Assembly: GCA_040776985.1 (NCBI GenBank)
Contig: JAXGZL010000001.1
Coordinates: 992,001-1,056,000 of the forward strand
Source: UBA6115 sp040776985
Lineage (GTDB): Bacteria > Bacillota > Clostridia > Christensenellales > Aristaeellaceae
Direction of reading: 5' to 3'
DNA: 64,000 nucleotides
The notes under the pieces were generated by a model. It did no database searches, was not told where the DNA came from, and saw only the letters and a program-made list of their open reading frames with translations. A program made the translations under genes and the position numbers. This document shows, one piece after another, positions 52,794 to 61,613 of this stretch; the first letter of the stretch is position 1; the number at the start of each line of letters is the position of its first letter.

Positions 52794-54338
52794 GTGCCCG
52801 AACTCTTTCAGAACATCACAGGCAGCCTGATCAGCCTGATCATTTATGGCGCCATCGCCATCTGCCTGGTGCTGGGCTTTGCCAAATGCATCCTTCCCCT
52901 GCGCAGGCTGGCTCGCAATTTCAGGAAAGCCATCCACAACCTGGCGCTGTTCAAGCCCCAGGACGCGGCCCGGCCTGACTGGCAGGATGTGCTTTTCCTG
53001 GGTAAACCCCTGCGCAAGCAGTGGGCGCGCTTTTTGGTGAACGCGGAGCAGCTGGACCAAAGGGGTCTGAGCTGCGATGTGGAGGACTATATCAACGACC
53101 AGGAGGTCTTCCCGGAGTATGCCCACCTGCAGCTGTCAGAGGTCATTCCAGGCCTCCTGACCTCCCTGGGCATCCTGGGCACCTTCATCGGCCTGATGCG
53201 GGGCCTGGGCGGGCTTGACCTGACCAGCGCTGAAAAAACCATGTCCTCCATCACCACCATGATTGGCGGGATGAGCTTTGCCTATGGTACCTCCATCGCC
53301 GGCCTGACGGCTTCCCTGGTGTTCAACATCTTTTTCCGCACCGCCCAGGGGGCTGCCACCAGCGCGCTGGACGACTTCAACGAGGCCTTCAGCGATGTGG
53401 TGATGCAGCGGCCCCTGGACGAGGGCGTCCGAGCCACCTGCTATCAGGAGGACCAGGCCCTGTTCTTAAACGGCGCCTTTGGCGACATCAACCACAAGCT
53501 GGAAAGCGGCATCGGCATGGCCATTGACCGGGCCTTTGCCCCCATCGGGCAGAACATGAACGCCTTCATCATGGCGGAAACCCAGACCCAGGTGGAGGGC
53601 CTGCACCAGATTGTGGGCGAGTTTGTCTCCCGCCTGAACCACGCCCTGAACGGGCAGTTCATGGAGCTGGCCAAGACCATGTCCCAGATCAACCAGGCCC
53701 AGACGGTGAGCCTGGAATCCGTCAACCACGCCATGAGCGCCGCTGACACCATCATGGACAGCATCCAGCGCACGAGCCTCGTCACCCAGACGGTGATTGA
53801 CCGCTTTGACGGCTACATCGGGGAACTGAGCCAGGCCCAGTCCGGCAGCGCCGAGGTGTCCCGGCAGACGGCGGAACTGCTCTCCGGCATGCATGAGGAC
53901 CTGAAGCAGCAAAACGAGCGCTACAAGGCCCTGCAGGAAGCCCAGAAGGAGCTGGGGGACCAGATGCAGCAGTACGCCAGCTGGTCTGGCCGGGTGCTGG
54001 AGGCGGTGGAAAAGCAAAGCGACAAGGCGGCGGAGCGCAGCCATGAGGTGGCCAACGAGATGGGCAAGTCCGGCAAGCTCTTGCAGGACAGCTACACCAG
54101 CTTTGTGGAGAACATCTCCACCGGCCTGGCGCGCACCATGGGCCTGTTTGAGGAGAACATGCGCGACATGACCCAGGAGATGGTGGACCAGCTGAAAAAG
54201 GCCGCGGAATCCGCCGGCGGTGAGCCCGGCCCTCTGGACCTGGCCCAGTTCAGCCGGGTGCAGCAGGCCCTCACCGACATGACCCAGGCCTTAAACCGCG
54301 CCACCAAGGCGGCAGAGCGCATGGCTGAGGGGGCCTAA
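52794..54338 (+). CDS. ZorA/MotA-like ion-channel protein with long coiled-coil tail
   Basis: About 514 residues from GTG 52794, chosen for AAGGCGG 8 bases upstream; GTG 52752 and ATG 52767 are in-frame alternatives without a ribosome site. Span 1 near SLIISLIIYG-type residues at the N-terminus, then the MotA/TolQ/ExbB channel region (VIPGLLTSLGILGTFIGLM; GGMSFAYGTSIAGLTASLVF), then about 280 residues of predicted helical coiled coil (many Gln/Glu/Ala heptads). This matches the layout of ZorA of Zorya defence systems, whose tail extends into the cytoplasm. Followed at once by a ZorB/MotB-like gene. Confidence 0.8.
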   Translation: MPELFQNITGSLISLIIYGAIAICLVLGFAKCILPLRRLARNFRKAIHNLALFKPQDAARPDWQDVLFLGKPLRKQWARFLVNAEQLDQRGLSCDVEDYINDQEVFPEYAHLQLSEVIPGLLTSLGILGTFIGLMRGLGGLDLTSAEKTMSSITTMIGGMSFAYGTSIAGLTASLVFNIFFRTAQGAATSALDDFNEAFSDVVMQRPLDEGVRATCYQEDQALFLNGAFGDINHKLESGIGMAIDRAFAPIGQNMNAFIMAETQTQVEGLHQIVGEFVSRLNHALNGQFMELAKTMSQINQAQTVSLESVNHAMSAADTIMDSIQRTSLVTQTVIDRFDGYIGELSQAQSGSAEVSRQTAELLSGMHEDLKQQNERYKALQEAQKELGDQMQQYASWSGRVLEAVEKQSDKAAERSHEVANEMGKSGKLLQDSYTSFVENISTGLARTMGLFEENMRDMTQEMVDQLKKAAESAGGEPGPLDLAQFSRVQQALTDMTQALNRATKAAERMAEGA

Positions 54339-55313
54339 ATGCAGGGCGTAAAACGCAGAAAACGGCGGCTGATCACCAGGCCGGATGTGGGAAGCTATTG
54401 GATTTCCTTTTCCGATATGCTCTCCTCCCTCCTCCTGGTGTTTATCCTGGCCGTTTTTTTCAGCATCTATCAGTATTTCAGCCTGCTTGACATCAAGACC
54501 CGGGAGCTCAACGAGCAGCAGGCGGAGCTGGACCGCACCCAGATCGTCCTGGCCCAGCGGGAAAAGGACCTGGAAACCGCCCAGGTCACCCTGATGGGCA
54601 AGGAGGAGGAAGTGGCCTCCATCCAGATCCAGCTGCAAAAGCAGGAGGAAGACCTGCACGCTGCCCAGACGGCGCTGAAAACCAAGGAGGAGGAGCAGGC
54701 GACGCTGCAAATCCAGCTTCTGGCCCAGCAGGACGCCCTGGCCAGCCAGGAGATACTGCTAAACAACCAGCAGCGCCAGATTGATGAGCTGCTGGGCGTG
54801 CGCACGGACATCATAAGGGAGTTGAGCCAGAGCTTTGCCTCCAACAACATCGCCGTCAAGGTGAACACCACCACCGGCGACATCGTGCTGGACAGCCAGC
54901 TGATGTTTGAAACCGGCAGCGACACCATCTCAGCCGCCGGGCAGGCGGAACTGTCAAAGCTGATCCCCGTTTACTTAAGCGTGTTGCTGCGGCCGGAGTA
55001 CAAGCCCTATGTGGCGGAGGTGACGGTGGTGGGGCACACGGACTCCAAGGGCAGCTACCTGTTCAACCTGGAGCTGTCCCAGAACCGGGCACTGAAGGTG
55101 GCCACCTATTGCCTGCAGCTGCCCCAGCTGTCAGGGGAGCAGCGCAGCCTTCTGCAGGATATCATCACCGCCAAGGGGAGAAGCTATTCTGACCGCATCA
55201 TGAACGCGGACGGCAGCGAGAACATGGACGCCTCCCGCCGGGTGGAGATCCAGTTCCGGCTGAAGGACAGCGAGATGATTCAGAAGATGAACGATATTTT
55301 GAAAAACCGCTGA
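54339..55313 (+). CDS. ZorB/MotB-like protein with OmpA peptidoglycan-binding domain
   Basis: Protein of 324 residues, start directly after the ZorA-like stop. One N-terminal span (WISFSDMLSSLLLVFILAVFF, written here as SDMLSSLLLVFILAV with the SD of MotB-type plug/ion site) followed by about 100 residues of Glu/Gln-rich coiled coil, then an OmpA-C domain: LMFETGSDTIS, VVGHTDSKGSYLFN, LSQNRALKV and SRRVEIQF. It should anchor the motor to peptidoglycan. The long coiled coil between span and OmpA domain is larger than in short ZorB proteins. Confidence 0.85.
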   Translation: MQGVKRRKRRLITRPDVGSYWISFSDMLSSLLLVFILAVFFSIYQYFSLLDIKTRELNEQQAELDRTQIVLAQREKDLETAQVTLMGKEEEVASIQIQLQKQEEDLHAAQTALKTKEEEQATLQIQLLAQQDALASQEILLNNQQRQIDELLGVRTDIIRELSQSFASNNIAVKVNTTTGDIVLDSQLMFETGSDTISAAGQAELSKLIPVYLSVLLRPEYKPYVAEVTVVGHTDSKGSYLFNLELSQNRALKVATYCLQLPQLSGEQRSLLQDIITAKGRSYSDRIMNADGSENMDASRRVEIQFRLKDSEMIQKMNDILKNR

Positions 55314-55816
55314 TGAAAAAGATCGCCATTGTCCTGGCCCTTCTGGCCCTGCTGGTGGCAGGCGCCGCCCTCTGGGGCCTTAGCAACGCGACCCTTGAGA
55401 TCAAGGCGGAGGACGTGCTGGTGATGCCGGCTGACAGCCAGCGGGGGGAGTATGACCGGCTGATGGACCTGCTGGACCATAACGCCCTGCGTGGCACGGC
55501 CTTTGAGCAGCAGGTGACAGGCAATCCGGAGGACTACACCATCCTGCGCTATGCCCTGCGGGTGAAGAACAATGGCCTGATCCCTGCCCGGATGCTGGAG
55601 GTGACCGTGCTGCCGGTGAAGGGGGATGTGCTGTCCTACTCCCATCAGGATGCCGCGGGGCAGGATGTGAACCAGGCCATTGACCTGGGCCCGGGGCAGG
55701 AGATGCGGCTGTATGCCTATTTGCTCACCAAGCGGGACATGCACGCGGTGCGGGAGTTGCACATCACCTATTACATCTGGGGGCATCCCTATTTGGTGAA
55801 GGTGACTTACGGATAA
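55313..55816 (+). CDS. Unknown exported/anchored third protein of the ZorAB-like operon
   Basis: Protein of 167 residues; TGATG overlap with the upstream gene. An N-terminal signal anchor (AIVLALLALLVAGAALWGL) is followed by an extracytoplasmic domain of about 145 residues, apparently beta-rich (YTILRYALRVKNNGLIPARM; LHITYYIWGHPYLVKV). No recognised family. It is not ZorC, ZorD or ZorE. Its tight coupling suggests it works outside the membrane with the OmpA domain of the second protein (inference). Confidence 0.75.
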   Translation: MKKIAIVLALLALLVAGAALWGLSNATLEIKAEDVLVMPADSQRGEYDRLMDLLDHNALRGTAFEQQVTGNPEDYTILRYALRVKNNGLIPARMLEVTVLPVKGDVLSYSHQDAAGQDVNQAIDLGPGQEMRLYAYLLTKRDMHAVRELHITYYIWGHPYLVKVTYG

Positions 55817-55818
55817 GG

Positions 55819-56712
55819 CTATTCAGGGGCAGTGGCCCCTTTTTTTGTTTGAACCGTTCCCAGCGCCATGCCGGCGATCACCAGCAGGATGCCCAACAGG
55901 CCCATCACCGTGATCCTCTCATGCAAAAAGAGGACGCTGACCAAAAGTGTGATCAGAGGAACCATATAGATGTACAGGTTGGCCTTCAGCACGCCAATCT
56001 GCTTGATGGCGCCGTTCCACAGCAGATAGCACAGCGCGCTGCCTACCAGGGCGAGGTAGGCCAGCTTCAGGCCGTTCCCCAGGGTGAGCAGGGCGGCAAA
56101 GTCAATGGGCTCCCGCTCCAGGGCAAGCAGGGGAAGGGCGGTCAGAAGGCCGTAGAACATCAGCTTTCTGGAGAGCAGGGCGCTGCTGTAAAGCCCTGCC
56201 CAGCGGCGCATCAGCAGGCTGTAGACCGCCCAGGACACTGCCGCCAGCAGGGCCAGCAGATCGCCCCGGGGATGCACCTGCAGGCTGAGGGCGCCGTTTG
56301 ACACCACCAGCACCACGCCTAGGAAGGCGGTCAGAAAGCCCAGGGTCTGCCTGCGGTCAAGCCTTTCCCCCTTGCGCAGCAGCGCCAGGGACAGGGCGGT
56401 GAGGATGGGGGTGGTGGACACCAGGATGCTGACGTTGGAGGCCTGGGTGAGGGTGAGGGCGGTGTTTTCCGCCCAGCTGTAAAAGGTGTTGGCAAACAGG
56501 CCCATCAGCAGAAAACGGATTTCCTCCCGCCAGTGAAAATGCCACCTGGGGTGGATGAGCCACAGGGCCGCATAGGCCAGGACAAAGCGCAGCACCATCA
56601 GCTGCACCGGCCTTAGGTGTTCCATCAGGCTTTTGCTGACCACAAAGGTGGAGCCCCAGACAATGACGCAGACCAGGGCCATCAGGTGGCCGGACGCTTG
56701 CTTTTGTTTCAT
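55819..56712 (-). CDS. EamA/DMT-family transporter
   Basis: About 297 residues with ten spans in two EamA repeats; ATG 56712 has GAGG upstream. First repeat starts ALVCVIVWGSTFVVSKSL and second contains LLALLAAVSWAVYSLLMRR; ends in LLGILLVIAGMALG. These are metabolite/drug exporters of unassigned substrate. It is transcribed after the PduL-like gene on the same strand, with a terminator between. Confidence 0.88.
   Translation of the reverse strand: MKQKQASGHLMALVCVIVWGSTFVVSKSLMEHLRPVQLMVLRFVLAYAALWLIHPRWHFHWREEIRFLLMGLFANTFYSWAENTALTLTQASNVSILVSTTPILTALSLALLRKGERLDRRQTLGFLTAFLGVVLVVSNGALSLQVHPRGDLLALLAAVSWAVYSLLMRRWAGLYSSALLSRKLMFYGLLTALPLLALEREPIDFAALLTLGNGLKLAYLALVGSALCYLLWNGAIKQIGVLKANLYIYMVPLITLLVSVLFLHERITVMGLLGILLVIAGMALGTVQTKKGATAPE
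55825..55846 (+). terminator. Terminator of the ZorAB-like operon
   Basis: AGGGGC-agtg-GCCCCT followed by a run of T. It sits inside the last codons of the converging EamA gene. Confidence 0.75.
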
Positions 56713-56724
56713 GGTGATCCTCAT

Positions 56725-56766
56725 AAAAAACTGGAACCCGATGAAAGGCGCATCACCGGATTCCAG
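56725..56766 (-). terminator. Terminator of the PduL-like gene
   Basis: On the minus strand CTGGAA-t-CCG ... CGG-g-TTCCAG with an inner GATG/CATC pair, followed by TTTTTT. Confidence 0.75.
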
Positions 56767-56782
56767 CCTGATGGGGCAGTGG

Positions 56783-57352
56783 TCAGATTTTGACGATCTC
56801 GCCGTACACTTCACCGCCGGCAGAGGCGGCGTTTGATTCATCGGTGTCAATGTGCATGGCCAGGGCGTAGCTGGGATGCACCCGGACGATGGTGTCCCCA
56901 AAGACCAGGGAACGGCCGTTGGTGTTGACCTTCACCTGCACCACGTCCTTGTCATTGACGCCCATCTTCTCCGCGTCCTCGGGGGTGGCGTGGATATGCC
57001 GCTTGGCGACGATGACGCCCTCTGCAAGCTCCACCTCGCCGGCGGGGCCGATGAGCTTCGCCGCGGCGGAGCCCGCGGTGTCGCCGGACTCGCGCACAGG
57101 GGCGGCGAGGCCCAGGCTGCGGGCATCGGTCATGGAGATTTCCACCTGGGTGGATTTGCGGGTGGGGCCCAGGATGGTGACCTTCATCTCCCCCTTGGGG
57201 CCAACCAGGGTGACCCGCTCATTGCTGGCGTACTGCCCGGGCTGGGACAGCTCTTTTTTGATGCTCAGCTGGGCGCCCTTGCCGAACAGGGCCTCCAGGT
57301 CCTTTTCGCACACATGGCAGTGGCGGGCAGATGTTTCAACGATAAATTTCAT
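56783..57352 (-). CDS. pduL: PduL-type phosphate acyltransferase
   Basis: Protein of 189 residues, shorter than microcompartment PduL because the N-terminal targeting peptide is absent. Zinc motifs SARHCHVCEKDLEALFG and VAKRHIHATPEDAEKMG are intact. It interconverts acyl-CoA and acyl phosphate (acetyl or propanoyl), probably serving as the phosphotransacetylase. No microcompartment shell genes are nearby, so a free cytosolic enzyme is likely. Confidence 0.92.
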   Translation of the reverse strand: MKFIVETSARHCHVCEKDLEALFGKGAQLSIKKELSQPGQYASNERVTLVGPKGEMKVTILGPTRKSTQVEISMTDARSLGLAAPVRESGDTAGSAAAKLIGPAGEVELAEGVIVAKRHIHATPEDAEKMGVNDKDVVQVKVNTNGRSLVFGDTIVRVHPSYALAMHIDTDESNAASAGGEVYGEIVKI

Positions 57353-57437
57353 GCTCGTTCCCCCTCATATGATCATGGATTTATTATACCTTCTTTGAAC
57401 AAGGCTGGCAAGGGCGGGGCGGCGGATGAAGTTTCGC

Positions 57438-57466
57438 TTGTGGCCCATTCTTGCATCGAATATAAT
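57438..57466 (+). promoter_or_regulatory. Promoter of the LuxR-type gene
   Basis: TTGTGG and TATAAT separated by 17 bases, about 35 bases before the ATG. Confidence 0.6.
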
Positions 57467-57501
57467 GAAAGCAGACAGAAGCCCGAAAGGGGGCGGGAAG
57501 C

Positions 57502-58500
57502 ATGGAAAATGGCTCTGGGCAGGAAAAGGCAGCCTGCTGGCCTTCGCTGCTGCTGGACCCTGTTGCCGCCCATGAAACCCCGCGCCTTTGGTCAGCGGAT
57601 CAACAACGGCAGATTGCCGCTGAATTGTCTTATATGCAGGGGCATTATCTGCAGGCATATCACCAGCTGGAGGGGGTGAGGGAGGAAGAGCCCGGCGCCC
57701 TTTCAGCCCTGACCTTAAGGGCGGCGGCCCTGGTTTCCTCCGGGGACGCCGCGTCCTTTCGCCAGGCCTGGAACCGCTTGAAGATATGGCATGAAAGACA
57801 TGCCGGCGACCCGCGGACCCAGTCCCTGGTTGAATTGGCCCAGGGGCTGCTGGCTGTCAGCGCCTATGCCCTGGATGACTGCCCTGCCTGGCTGCTGGAA
57901 GGGGACATCGCCCCCCTCCCCGCGGAATCCAGGCCCCTGGCCATGTACATCCGGGCCAAGGCCATGCACGCGCAAAACCGAATGGACAGGCTGGCAGGCT
58001 TGGTGGACAGCGCGCTTTGCCTTATCCCCGGCGCATCGGTCATCAAGGCGCATCTGTATCTGATGCAGGCCTGCTCAGCCCTGTACGCGCATCAGACCAG
58101 CAAGGCGGAGGAAGCAGTCCATCGCGCCATTGATATCTGCCTGCCCCAGGGGCTGGTTTCCCCTCTGGCAGAGACCCTCCACGCCCTGCTGGGCCTGGTG
58201 GAGCGCTGTCTGAAGGCCCGCAGCCCGGCCATGCACCGCCAGGCCCTGATCTTGCACAAGCAGCTGTCCCTTTCCTGGCTCAGCGTGCATAATTACCTGG
58301 CGAAAAAGCAGCTGACCTTGCTGCTGACGCGCCGGGAATACCAGGTGGCGCTGGCTGCCTGTGATGGTCAGAGCAACCAAAGCTGCGCGGACCAGCTGGG
58401 CATGTCCTGCAGCACCTTCAAGGGCCACCTGGAGGTTATTTACCAAAAGCTGAATATCACCAGCCGAAAAGCGCTGAAGGAGTTTGTCTCCAGCAACTGA
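57502..58500 (+). CDS. LuxR-type regulator with TPR-like helical repeats
   Basis: Protein of 332 residues. Residues ~40-265 are helical and TPR-like (repeated Ala/Leu-rich pairs); the C-terminal HTH begins LTRREYQVALAACDGQSNQS and continues with CSTFKGHLEVIYQKLNI, matching the LuxR/FixJ HTH pattern. Neither a receiver nor an ATPase domain is present, so it resembles the C-terminal half of MalT-type regulators. It precedes the gene for a large secreted CxxC-repeat protein, a candidate target. GGGGGCGGG precedes the ATG. Confidence 0.8.
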   Translation: MENGSGQEKAACWPSLLLDPVAAHETPRLWSADQQRQIAAELSYMQGHYLQAYHQLEGVREEEPGALSALTLRAAALVSSGDAASFRQAWNRLKIWHERHAGDPRTQSLVELAQGLLAVSAYALDDCPAWLLEGDIAPLPAESRPLAMYIRAKAMHAQNRMDRLAGLVDSALCLIPGASVIKAHLYLMQACSALYAHQTSKAEEAVHRAIDICLPQGLVSPLAETLHALLGLVERCLKARSPAMHRQALILHKQLSLSWLSVHNYLAKKQLTLLLTRREYQVALAACDGQSNQSCADQLGMSCSTFKGHLEVIYQKLNITSRKALKEFVSSN

Positions 58501-58537
58501 TCCCCGTCAAAAGCGGCTGATTTCGCCCCTGTTATGT

Positions 58538-58579
58538 CCCGGTTCCCTGGTTTAGGCTGAGGGTACCGGGATTGTTTTA
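58538..58579 (+). terminator. Terminator of the LuxR-type gene
   Basis: CCCGGT-t-CCCT and AGGG-t-ACCGGG, 10 paired bases with one internal mismatch, followed by ATTGTTTTAT. Confidence 0.6.
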
Positions 58580-58617
58580 TGTCCCTTTGCGCCACAACTG
58601 AAAAGGAGGAGATCTTC

Positions 58618-60927
58618 ATGAGGTGGCTTTTCAAACGCCTGACCGCCTGCCTGGGCGTCTGCGGCCTGCTGTGCGTTTTGTTCATCACGCTGTCCCAGCC
58701 AGCCAGGGCGGAAACCATCACCTTCAGGTTTTCCACAGTCCAGGGCAACCACGGCGAAAATGTCTGGATTGACGCCTATATCCGCTCGGATACGGACCCC
58801 GCCCAGGGGGGCGGATTCTCCAGCTTCAATGTGACCATTACCCGAAAGGGCGCAGAGCTTATCAATTATTCCTACGCAGACCCGGAAGGCAGGGCTATCA
58901 AGGGAATTTCCCTGTCCATCGGCAGGCTCCTGCTGACTGATGAATTGCCAACGGATCAGGCGCTGAACTTTGTCTGCAAGGTGTATCGCCATGGCGCGCA
59001 AATCGGTGAAGGCAGACATTCAAACTATATCCCCGGCATCAACCATCCTTATGTCCGCACCGTCACCCAGCAGGGCTGCACCACGCCTGAGGCCGTGGTG
59101 GACACCTGCAGCATTTGCGGCCATGAAATACGCAACGAAACCGCCCCTGCCCTGGGCCACGACTATATCTGTCAGCATGATGACGCCAGCGCCGGTTTTG
59201 ACAGCGTCCATCAGCAGATCTGCCGGCGGGACGCCAGCCACAATATCACGCAGGCATGCAGCTTCTCAGTGCTTGGCAACCGGCCGGCTACCTGCACGGA
59301 AGCAGGCAGCACCCTGCGGCTGTGCCAGCAATGCAACTATTCCTTCGTGGAAAGAAAGGATGCGCTTGGCCATGACTGGACCCAGGGCCCATCCAACGGG
59401 GACGGCACCCACAGCAAAATTTGCCAGCGCGATCCGGGCCATCTGGAAACGGCTGTCCCCTGCCAATACATCAAAACGATAACGCCGCCCACCTGCACAG
59501 AACAGGGCGTCACGCACCGTGCCTGTGAACTCTGCGCTTACAGCCCGCCCGATACCGTCACAGGCGCTCTGGGACATGACTGGGGATTATGGATCAGCCG
59601 TCAGGATGGCAGCCATGCGCGCGTCTGCCAGCGGGACAACAGCCATGAGGAAACCGGGGGCTGTGTGTATGCCGATACGGTCACGCCGCCCAGCTGCACG
59701 GAGGAAGGCAATACGCTGCATCTCTGCGGCGTCTGCGGATACAGCCTTACCGACGCGCAGACGGATGCCCTGGGGCATCAATGGGGAGAATGGCTTGACC
59801 AACAGGATGGCACCCACTTGAGAACCTGCCAGCGGGACCCGGGACATCTGGACACGGCGCCCTGTGAGTATCTGGCGCTGGTGACCCCCGCCACCTGCGA
59901 AGCGGAGGGATTTACCACCCATACCTGCAGGGTCTGCGGCAACAACTATCAGGATGCGCCTGTGGCGCCCCGGGGGCATGTGTGGGCCGCCTGGTCCAGC
60001 AACCAAGCGGGCAGCCACACCCGCGTCTGCCTGCGGGATTCAGCCCATGTTGAAACCGGGGCTTGCAGCTATCAGGACAGGGTAACCCCGCCTGATTGCA
60101 TGGCATCAGGCTTCACCAGCCACAGCTGCACAGTCTGTGGCCATGCCTTCAGAGACAGTGAAGCGATGCCCCTGGGGCACGACTGGGATCCGTGGACAAG
60201 CGACGGGAACGGTAAGCACACACGGCCATGCAGGCGCGATGCCAGTCACACGGAAGTGGCGGCTTGCACTTATGAGGCCGCAGTCACCGATCCCAGCTGC
60301 ACGGAGGAGGGTTTCACCACCCATACCTGCACCCTCTGTGGATACAGCCATGTGACAGACCAAACCTCTGCCCTGGGGCATCAGCCTGGCGCGTGGTTTC
60401 GCGCCCAGGAACCAAGCCGGACAATGACGGGCCTGGAGGAACAGCGTTGCCTCGTGTGCGGTGAACTGCTGCAAACCCGCGAGATTGCAAAGCTGGACGG
60501 CATGCGCTATGGCAACATTGCCTGCGTGGGCGGCCCCCGGTTCCGGGACAGCAAGCCTGGAATCACAGACAGATGGTACTCCTATGCGGTGCTTGACCTG
60601 AAGAAGGAAGGCGTGACGGAATACCCGTTGGTCGCCTCAGGCCGCTACCGGATTGGCGCCGTGCTGGTGAACATCCATCAGGGGCAGATCACCCTTTCCC
60701 TCCGCTTTGACATCACAAAGTACAGGGTGCGGGAACAGGCGCTCATCTTTTTCCCGGATCTTTCGGCTATCCGCAGTCAGGACATCGAGCAGACGGTGTC
60801 CGGGGAATACGGCTTTGACAAAGAGCTGGCCCTGGCGCAGCTTCCCCAAAGCGAAGGGAAAACGCTGCTGTTCATCCGCCTGCTGCTTGACTACAACGAA
60901 TTTGACCGGGGAATCGAAAGGATTTAG
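58618..60927 (+). CDS. Secreted protein with seven CxxC repeats
   Basis: About 769 residues from ATG 58618 (AAGGAGGA upstream). Signal peptide ends at about residue 31 (ARA-ET). A cohesin-like domain follows (ITFRFSTVQGNHGENVWID). Then seven repeat units of 60-70 residues, each with a CTEEG-type Cys, a HTCxxCGYS pair, ALGHxW and a CQRDxxH motif: potential metal- or disulfide-forming clusters. A distinct 130-residue C-terminal domain (from about YGNIACVGGP) closes the protein. No LPXTG or S-layer repeats. Similar CxxCG repeats are frequent on surface proteins of Clostridia; the function is unknown. Confidence 0.85.
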   Translation: MRWLFKRLTACLGVCGLLCVLFITLSQPARAETITFRFSTVQGNHGENVWIDAYIRSDTDPAQGGGFSSFNVTITRKGAELINYSYADPEGRAIKGISLSIGRLLLTDELPTDQALNFVCKVYRHGAQIGEGRHSNYIPGINHPYVRTVTQQGCTTPEAVVDTCSICGHEIRNETAPALGHDYICQHDDASAGFDSVHQQICRRDASHNITQACSFSVLGNRPATCTEAGSTLRLCQQCNYSFVERKDALGHDWTQGPSNGDGTHSKICQRDPGHLETAVPCQYIKTITPPTCTEQGVTHRACELCAYSPPDTVTGALGHDWGLWISRQDGSHARVCQRDNSHEETGGCVYADTVTPPSCTEEGNTLHLCGVCGYSLTDAQTDALGHQWGEWLDQQDGTHLRTCQRDPGHLDTAPCEYLALVTPATCEAEGFTTHTCRVCGNNYQDAPVAPRGHVWAAWSSNQAGSHTRVCLRDSAHVETGACSYQDRVTPPDCMASGFTSHSCTVCGHAFRDSEAMPLGHDWDPWTSDGNGKHTRPCRRDASHTEVAACTYEAAVTDPSCTEEGFTTHTCTLCGYSHVTDQTSALGHQPGAWFRAQEPSRTMTGLEEQRCLVCGELLQTREIAKLDGMRYGNIACVGGPRFRDSKPGITDRWYSYAVLDLKKEGVTEYPLVASGRYRIGAVLVNIHQGQITLSLRFDITKYRVREQALIFFPDLSAIRSQDIEQTVSGEYGFDKELALAQLPQSEGKTLLFIRLLLDYNEFDRGIERI

Positions 60928-61171
60928 TGCATGATGCCGGAAGCATCAGGCGGGGATTGAGGTTTCCCGGGAAGGCATCGAAAAATGCCATGTATAAAAA
61001 TATTTTTCCCGGGATACTATACATTTTGTAAATAATGTGTTAATATCCCAAATGGACCAAGCCCAGGGATTCAGGTGTTCCTTCCGGTACTGCCCATCAG
61101 GTAACTGATGCATCACCATGGAAACACAGATCGCATCGGTTTGGACAATACTTTAGGAGGGGCATGATATC
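60928..61171. other. Structured A+T-rich leader before the zinc-ribbon gene
   Basis: The palindrome TTTCCCGGGAA (60963-60973) is matched by TTTTTCCCGGGAT (61003-61014), enclosing GGCAT/ATGCC and a T/A-rich centre. TATACA and TAATAT with 17 bases between (from about 61018) may be a promoter. A long 5' leader of about 130 bases then precedes the zinc-ribbon gene. No reading frame of value. Confidence 0.4.
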
Positions 61172-61453
61172 ATGTACACCGACAAAACCCTGACCTGCCG
61201 CGAGTGCAGCGCCGAATTCGTTTTCTCCTCTTCCGAACAAGCTTTCTACGCCGAAAAAGGCTTCCAGAACGAACCCGGCCGTTGCCCCAGCTGCCGTGCG
61301 AACCGCCGCAGCCAGAATCGTGGCGAGCGCCAGATGTATTCCGTCATCTGTGACGAGTGCGGCGCCACCACCCAGGTGCCCTTCCAGCCCCGCGGTGACC
61401 GGCCCGTGTACTGCCACGACTGCTTCGGCAAGCACAACCAGAGCCGCTACTAA
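61172..61453 (+). CDS. Zinc-ribbon domain protein (zf-trcl-like)
   Basis: Protein of 93 residues with two zinc ribbons: TCRECSAEFVFSSSEQAFYA then CPSC, and VICDECG then CHDC. This matches the CxxC-x-CxxC zinc-ribbon family, often followed by an Arg-rich linker (CRANRRSQNRGERQ). RGGRPVYC-like context suggests nucleic-acid binding. TTAGGAGGGG precedes the ATG, and its own terminator follows. Confidence 0.85.
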   Translation: MYTDKTLTCRECSAEFVFSSSEQAFYAEKGFQNEPGRCPSCRANRRSQNRGERQMYSVICDECGATTQVPFQPRGDRPVYCHDCFGKHNQSRY

Positions 61454-61465
61454 GAAGCGCAAACA

Positions 61466-61503
61466 GACCCGGACGGGAAAGACCTGACCGGGTCTTTTTT
61501 ATT
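61466..61503 (+). terminator. Terminator of the zinc-ribbon gene
   Basis: AGACCCGG ... CCGGGTCT followed by TTTTTATTT. Confidence 0.85.
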
Positions 61504-61557
61504 TGGCTGAAAGAATCTGAATGTGCCAGCCTCAAACATCAAAGATACAGCCTGGCC

Positions 61558-61586
61558 TTGCACGGGCAGGGGACATTGGGTATGGT
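61558..61586 (+). promoter_or_regulatory. Promoter of the acetamidase gene
   Basis: TTGCAC and TATGGT separated by 17 bases; AGGAGG and the ATG follow. Confidence 0.45.
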
Positions 61587-61613
61587 GGACGGGTAACAAA
61601 AGGAGGCGTTGAC

